Source: an uncultured Sutterella sp. | GTDB taxonomy: Bacteria > Pseudomonadota > Gammaproteobacteria > Burkholderiales > Burkholderiaceae_F | Assembly: GCA_900552545.1 (NCBI GenBank) | Contig: USAL01000027.1 | Span: forward strand, 1-17,112 | Length of the DNA stretch: 17,112 nucleotides | Direction: 5' to 3' | In this document: one piece after another, positions 14,000 through 17,112 of the stretch | Layout of the letters: each line of letters opens with the position of its first letter | Position numbering within the stretch: the first letter of the stretch is position 1 | The notes under the pieces: generated by a model | Databases searched by the model: none | Told to the model about the DNA's origin: nothing | Seen by the model: the letters and a program-made list of their open reading frames with translations, nothing else | Made by a program: the position numbers and the translations under genes

Positions 14000-14839
14000 T
14001 CAAAAGATGCAATCAAAGAGGTTCATGAGCGGAATGCGCGGCGGCTCGTTCGTCTTCTCTTCGAAGTTGCGAATGAGCCGGTTGATGGGCTTCAAGCGTG
14101 CAAGACGTACGCGGGCGACGTCGCCCTCGACTACGTAGTCGCCCTTTTGCTTGAGCGCTGCCAGGCACCGGTCCAACGTCGCGCTCGAGCAGTTGAGCAC
14201 GGCCCGCAGGGCGTCGCCTCGAAGCGGCAGCGGCATGCGCACCCAGTCTTCATCGTCGACCATCTCAACGTGACCGAAGGTCACGGCCCAGGAAAGAAGG
14301 AACGCGAGAAACCGGCTCTCGTTGTCAAGCTGCGCGAGAAGCCCGAAACCCAGACGGTCCGAAAGCGAGATCTTTTCGAATTCGCTAGCCACGAGAAGCG
14401 CAAAGTCGGCGTCGGAGCGGCACATGCTCATCACGAGCGACTGCGGGACGGTGACGACGACGCTCGGGACGACCGCAACGTAGCTCCCGATGCAGGGGCG
14501 GTGGCTGAAGAAGTTGAGATTGCCGCAGGCAAGACGTCCGGGAACGGAAAAGGCCATGGCTGGGCTCGACTGATGGTAGAGGGAGCCAAAGATGCGCGCC
14601 GTGATCCCTGAGCGCACGAGCACGAGCTGATCGACCTTGTCGGTAATTTCGCCCAGCACCGGTTCACGGGCGTTGAGTTCCCTGCCGACGCCCCAGCGGT
14701 CGATCAACGAGCGCAGCTTCGGGTGCAACGCCGGCGCAAGCCAGGGATAAATCGGGAAGGTTCCGTTGTTTTCCTCGTTGAAGACGCTGTCACGGGACTG
14801 CACGATTTCCTTGAACCAATTCTCTGATGGGGCTCTCAT
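14000..14839 (-). CDS. Crp/Fnr-family transcriptional regulator
   Basis: A 279-aa regulator with an N-terminal sensor region and a C-terminal winged helix. The sensor part (about 50-150) reads as a cyclic-nucleotide-binding-like beta barrel (LGEITDKVDQLVLVRSGITARIF). A long dimerisation helix follows near 150-180. The HTH lies at about 204-250 (PLPLRGDALRAVLNCSSATLDRCLAALKQKG, with a VRLARL wing). The barrel lacks the usual cAMP-binding FGE...R-A-A motif and there is no N-terminal FNR cysteine cluster, so the signal is not cAMP or an FNR-type iron-sulfur cluster. The N-terminus is about 40 residues longer than in CRP. GGAGAAG precedes the ATG. It is divergent from the porin gene, with an operator-like palindrome in between, so it may control itself and the porin. 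Specific target and ligand are unknown. Confidence 0.82.
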   Translation of the reverse strand: MRAPSENWFKEIVQSRDSVFNEENNGTFPIYPWLAPALHPKLRSLIDRWGVGRELNAREPVLGEITDKVDQLVLVRSGITARIFGSLYHQSSPAMAFSVPGRLACGNLNFFSHRPCIGSYVAVVPSVVVTVPQSLVMSMCRSDADFALLVASEFEKISLSDRLGFGLLAQLDNESRFLAFLLSWAVTFGHVEMVDDEDWVRMPLPLRGDALRAVLNCSSATLDRCLAALKQKGDYVVEGDVARVRLARLKPINRLIRNFEEKTNEPPRIPLMNLFDCIF

Positions 14840-14881
14840 TCGAACTTCTCCGCAAATCGGGTTTCTCTTTGTTTCTACGGG

Positions 14882-14887
14882 ATTTTA
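14882..14887 (-). promoter_or_regulatory. Candidate -10 box of the Crp/Fnr regulator gene
   Basis: On the minus strand TAAAAT, within CGATAAAATCCC, lies about 43 nt upstream of the regulator start. The expected -35 position falls on the palindrome at 14892-14909, so a protein bound there would block or replace -35 recognition. Confidence 0.4.
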
Positions 14888-14891
14888 TCGT

Positions 14892-14909
14892 ATGGTCAGC
14901 ATTGACCAT
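14892..14909. promoter_or_regulatory. Palindromic operator candidate between the regulator and porin genes
   Basis: ATGGTCA (14892-14898), GCAT, TGACCAT (14903-14909) is a perfect 7-bp inverted repeat with a 4-bp spacer. The half-site spacing is the same as in FNR-type boxes (TTGAT-N4-ATCAA). It is flanked by a wider perfect repeat, GTTTCTAC (14871-14878) with GTAGAAAC (14912-14919), and an extra GTTTCT at 14861-14866. The position suggests binding by the adjacent Crp/Fnr protein; this is inference. Confidence 0.55.
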
Positions 14910-15129
14910 GGGTAGAAACCCTGTGTCGACTTAATGGCAACTGTTTACCATCCGGAACTGTTTTGCTCGTAGAGTGCCGAAAGAGCAAACAGGCAGCCGC
15001 GGCCTGCTGCAACGCCCAAAACGAAGCTTGAGCGCACTCTCCTGGCAGGGTTTGTGAGAGCTCACGGTTCGGACTGCCTGACGATCGGACGACCGCTATT
15101 TGCTCCAGATTCCTCAGCAAACCAAGGAA

Positions 15130-16278
15130 ATGAAGAAGACACTGGTTGCCTTGAGTGTTCTCGCATCGCTGCCGATGCTTACAAAAAGTTCCGAAATCAC
15201 CATCTACGGCAAGATCGACGTGGGCCTTGCGTACACGAGCGTTGATCACGGCCTCGACGGCGTCGACACCACCAACAAGCTGCAGATGATGAGCGGCCAG
15301 ACCGCTGGCAGCCGCGTCGGTATGCGCGGCTATGAAGAGCTGGGCGACGGCAACAAAGTGGGCTTCATTCTTGAGACCGGCATGAACATGGATACCGGCG
15401 CTCTCGGTCAGGAAGGCCGCCTCTTCGGCCGTCAGGCTGTTCTCTATGTCGACGGCCCCTACGGCAACTTCAAGATGGGCCAGCAGGGCTCCCTGATGTC
15501 GGGCTTTCCTGACAGCGGCCTCTTTGGCGGCAACATGTCGCCCTTTGCCGTTGGTCTGGGCGAAGTCGCAGGCCACCGCTTCATCTACAGCACTGAAGAT
15601 GCGCTTCCGCTGGACAACAGCTTCACGTACACTACGCCCAAGTTCAGTGGCTGGCAGGTGATGCTGCAGTACTCGGCCGGCATGAATACCGTGAGGTACG
15701 GCGGACAGGACTTCGAGTCGAGCGTTGACCGTTATGCGGCCGCAGGCCTTCACTTTGACAACAAGACGACGGAATTCAACTTTGTCGTCGACTGGAGCAA
15801 CTACCGCTCGGCCGGTGCGAATGCCTACGAGGACGATCCCGATGAGGGCGTGCGCGCAGCCTTCGGCGTGCGCCACGGCGTGAGCTTCGGCAATCTCTAT
15901 GCCGGCGCCCAGTACTTCAAGGAAGCCCGCCACTTCCTTCAGGAAGCCAATCAGTTCTACGGCCGCTCCGACGTTGCTAAGTCGATGCTCTTCCTCACCA
16001 ATGACGAATTCGGCATCAACCTCGGCATCGACTACTTTGCTCTGGGCGGCACGATCAAGGGCCAGATGGGCTACATGAAGGCTGAGAAGTCCGACGACAG
16101 CTCGATGGAACTCAAGCGCTGGTTCGTGTCGGCCGGCTACTGGTACGACTTCAGCAAGCACACGACGCTCTACACGGGCGTGAGCTATCTGCAGGACTCG
16201 CTCGGCGGCAAGGATTACGCCCAGTACGACGTCGCGAGCTGCATTGCCGCAAGTCTGGGCATCGTGCACAACTTCTAA
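15130..16278 (+). CDS. Outer-membrane general porin (Gram-negative porin, Porin_4 type)
   Basis: Trimeric 16-strand beta-barrel expected to let small hydrophilic molecules cross the outer membrane. The 382-aa precursor begins MKKTLVALSVLASL, the standard start of betaproteobacterial porin signals. The mature part starts near EITIYGKIDVGLAY and includes SRVGMRGYEELGDGNKVGFILETGMN and RLFGRQAVLYVDGPYGNFKMGQQ, the hallmark N-terminal strands and loop. The C-terminus is HNF with the terminal Phe needed for barrel assembly. The signal-peptide end is odd: SLPMLTKSSEIT replaces the usual small-residue AxA site. I chose the ATG at 15130. A TTG at 15100 is in frame but would spoil the signal peptide, although AAGGA lies only 1 nt before 15130. 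The 290-bp upstream region holds the palindrome and a tandem AACTGTTT repeat (14939, 14956). A strong terminator follows. Confidence 0.93.
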   Translation: MKKTLVALSVLASLPMLTKSSEITIYGKIDVGLAYTSVDHGLDGVDTTNKLQMMSGQTAGSRVGMRGYEELGDGNKVGFILETGMNMDTGALGQEGRLFGRQAVLYVDGPYGNFKMGQQGSLMSGFPDSGLFGGNMSPFAVGLGEVAGHRFIYSTEDALPLDNSFTYTTPKFSGWQVMLQYSAGMNTVRYGGQDFESSVDRYAAAGLHFDNKTTEFNFVVDWSNYRSAGANAYEDDPDEGVRAAFGVRHGVSFGNLYAGAQYFKEARHFLQEANQFYGRSDVAKSMLFLTNDEFGINLGIDYFALGGTIKGQMGYMKAEKSDDSSMELKRWFVSAGYWYDFSKHTTLYTGVSYLQDSLGGKDYAQYDVASCIAASLGIVHNF

Positions 16279-16334
16279 TGCATCCGCAAGGCTGCTGCGT
16301 CTGCAGGCGAGGCAGCTTCAAAGAGCATTACGAC

Positions 16335-16378
16335 AACCACCGAAAGAGGACCCGGCGTCCGGCTTCGGTGGTTTTTTT
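16335..16378 (+). terminator. Intrinsic terminator of the porin gene
   Basis: AACCACCGAA (16335-16344) pairs perfectly with TTCGGTGGTT (16364-16373) around an inner GGAC/GTCC stem, and the arm leads into a run of seven T (16372-16378). This is a strong plus-strand terminator 57 bp after the porin stop. Confidence 0.9.
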
Positions 16379-16428
16379 GACGCCTTTTTCTGCCGCTTTT
16401 TTTCGCCCGTCAGAGGCCGGCCGAAGGC

Positions 16429-16470
16429 AAAAAAACAGTCCGACTTTGCAGTGAAGCAAGGCCGGACTGT
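16429..16470 (-). terminator. Intrinsic terminator of the second tetraheme cytochrome gene
   Basis: On the minus strand ACAGTCCG (16470-16463) pairs with CGGACTGT (16442-16435) and leads into seven T (complement of the A-run 16429-16435). It lies about 70 bp beyond the cytochrome stop and ends the reductase-cytochrome transcript. The 50 bp between the two convergent terminators show nothing further. Confidence 0.85.
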
Positions 16471-16542
16471 CTGACGAATACCGCAGTTGCTCTTAAAGAG
16501 CAGGGATCGGGAAGAGAGAGAAAGAGACCAATTCCTGCGAAA

Positions 16543-16887
16543 TTAGGGAACCTTCGGGAATTCGAACTTGTGGCACTGAGCGCAGTAGTTGACCGCGGGC
16601 TCGTGCTGCATGTGGCACAGCGTGCAGTCGCCGTTGTGCGGGGCCGCATGCGGGTTGGGATTGAGTTTTTCCGTCTTCTTGGCGACAGCATCCTTCGGAT
16701 GGCACTTCATGCAGGTGTTCTCGTCGGGGTACTGGGGATTGGCCTTGTCGGGGCCGTGGCACATCTCGCAGGCGATGCCGCGGGCGACGTGACGATCCGC
16801 GCCGAATTTTTCCGCCGCGCTGGCCGTGCCGATGGCGAGCAGCGAGGCCAGACCGAGCGAAATCAGAAGTTTCTTGGAAAGCGACAT
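16543..16887 (-). CDS. Small periplasmic tetraheme cytochrome c (second copy)
   Basis: Electron carrier for the FAD reductase whose end is at the right edge. The 114-aa precursor has a classic Sec signal (MSLSKKLLISLGLASLLAIG, cleavage after ASA near residue 24). Four heme motifs follow: CEMCH (40-44), CMKCH (59-63), CTLCH (88-92) and CAQCH (102-106). Candidate distal ligands are H33, H80, H84 and H95. It is a clear paralogue of the cytochrome at 9936-10301: both have DRHV-x-RG followed by the first heme Cys at 40, the same order of motifs, and a C-terminal F-x-V-P-like end. The stretch between hemes 1 and 2 is shorter here and lacks the H59 of the other copy. GGAG precedes the ATG at proper spacing, stronger than in the first copy. 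Confidence 0.94.
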   Translation of the reverse strand: MSLSKKLLISLGLASLLAIGTASAAEKFGADRHVARGIACEMCHGPDKANPQYPDENTCMKCHPKDAVAKKTEKLNPNPHAAPHNGDCTLCHMQHEPAVNYCAQCHKFEFPKVP

Positions 16888-16924
16888 GGAAAGCTCCGGG
16901 TTTTTGGGGGAATAGTTAAAACGC

Positions 16925-16962
16925 CAACCAAGTCCGCCGTGTTGCCGCGGCGGACTTGGTTG
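16925..16962 (-). other. Intercistronic stem-loop (second reductase-cytochrome junction, cytochrome side)
   Basis: CAACCAAGTCCGCC (16925-16938) and GGCGGACTTGGTTG (16949-16962) form a perfect 14-bp stem with a 10-nt loop. On the minus strand GCGTTTTAAC follows, a weak T-tract, so partial termination or 3'-end protection of the upstream reductase message is possible. The cytochrome start is about 38 nt further on. Confidence 0.7.
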
Positions 16963-16971
16963 TGGGTGTTG

Positions 16972-17001
16972 GGGGAGATTGAGCGAACGAACAATCTCCC
17001 C
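16972..17001 (-). other. Intercistronic stem-loop (second reductase-cytochrome junction, reductase side)
   Basis: GGGGAGATT (16972-16980) and AATCTCCCC (16993-17001) form a perfect 9-bp stem with a 12-nt loop, 15 nt after the reductase stop. With the following 14-bp stem it forms a tandem pair, the same layout as at the first reductase-cytochrome junction although the sequences differ. Confidence 0.65.
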
Positions 17002-17016
17002 GGGGACTGCGGTCGA

Positions 17017-17112
17017 TTACTTGCCAGCAGCAGTGCGGGCAGCCGTACGACCGAAGATGATGCAGTCGGCCACGGCAACCGTGCCGAGGCGAACCATGCC
17101 GTGCACGCCGCC
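17017..17112 (-). CDS. C-terminal end of a second FAD-dependent reductase (fumarate reductase-type flavoprotein), partial
   Basis: Only the last 31 codons and the TAA stop (17019-17017) are inside the window. The peptide contains GGVHGMVRLG followed by ADCIIFGRTAA. This is the conserved C-terminal flavin- and substrate-binding motif of fumarate reductase-like flavoproteins (family pattern GG-x-HG-x-x-RLG...AD-x-x-x-FGR-x-A). It keeps the arginine corresponding to Arg544 of Fcc3, unlike the reductase at 8127-9830, which has Gln there. It lies immediately upstream of the second tetraheme cytochrome on the same strand, separated by two stem-loops, so it is the flavoprotein half of a second pair. 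Whether it uses fumarate or another carboxylate cannot be judged from this fragment. Confidence 0.8.
   Translation of the reverse strand, partial: GGVHGMVRLGTVAVADCIIFGRTAARTAAGK

Noticed and set aside
14896..16269. Long open frame (457 codons) on the minus strand opposite the porin
   Set aside because: A shadow of the porin codons: His/Ala/Val-rich, no recognisable fold. The plus strand has a full porin with a signal peptide and terminal Phe.
1..17112. CRISPR arrays, tRNA or rRNA genes, insertion sequences, phage genes
   Set aside because: No regularly spaced repeats, cloverleaf-like sequences, transposase motifs or terminal inverted repeats of a mobile element were seen anywhere in the window.

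Overview
The window looks like a chromosome segment of a GC-rich betaproteobacterium. The best guess is a gut member of the Burkholderiales, family Sutterellaceae (Sutterella, Parasutterella or Duodenibacillus type). Three things suggest this: the housekeeping order nrdR-ribD-ribE ... ribH-nusB-thiL-pgpA-pncC, a general porin of the beta-proteobacterial type, and two sets of periplasmic flavoprotein plus small tetraheme cytochrome c, a kind of respiratory reductase known to be expanded in gut Burkholderiales. The family assignment is inference; I had no database.

Layout. 1-1750 (-): a PiT-family phosphate transporter, cut by the left edge, with a good Pho-box-like direct repeat upstream. 1751-2190: a long divergent intergenic region with terminator-like hairpins and a structured leader before glyA (2191-3456, +). 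3678-6138 (+): nrdR, ribD and ribE (start of riboflavin synthesis). 6190-7263 (+): an Old Yellow Enzyme-type flavin reductase. 7291-7824 (-): an unrecognised small membrane protein. 8127-10301 (+): a Tat-exported FAD reductase followed by a tetraheme cytochrome c. 10486-13912 (+): ribH, nusB, thiL, pgpA and pncC, closed by a two-way terminator at 13937-13977. 14000-14839 (-): a divergent Crp/Fnr-family regulator, with a palindromic operator candidate in the gap to a porin gene (15130-16278, +). 16543-17112 (-): a second tetraheme cytochrome and, cut by the right edge, the C-terminus of a second FAD reductase.

How the genes fit together. The riboflavin genes make FMN and FAD precursors. Between ribE and ribH sits a block of redox genes, three of which encode flavin or heme proteins: the OYE reductase, the FAD reductase and its cytochrome. 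The two reductase/cytochrome pairs probably pass quinol-derived electrons across the periplasm to organic acceptors. In the complete reductase, the fumarate-type substrate residues appear to be replaced, so it is unlikely to reduce fumarate and its acceptor is unknown. The visible end of the second reductase keeps the fumarate-type Arg motif. Both pairs carry two tandem stem-loops in the gap between reductase and cytochrome, which is the most unusual shared architecture here.
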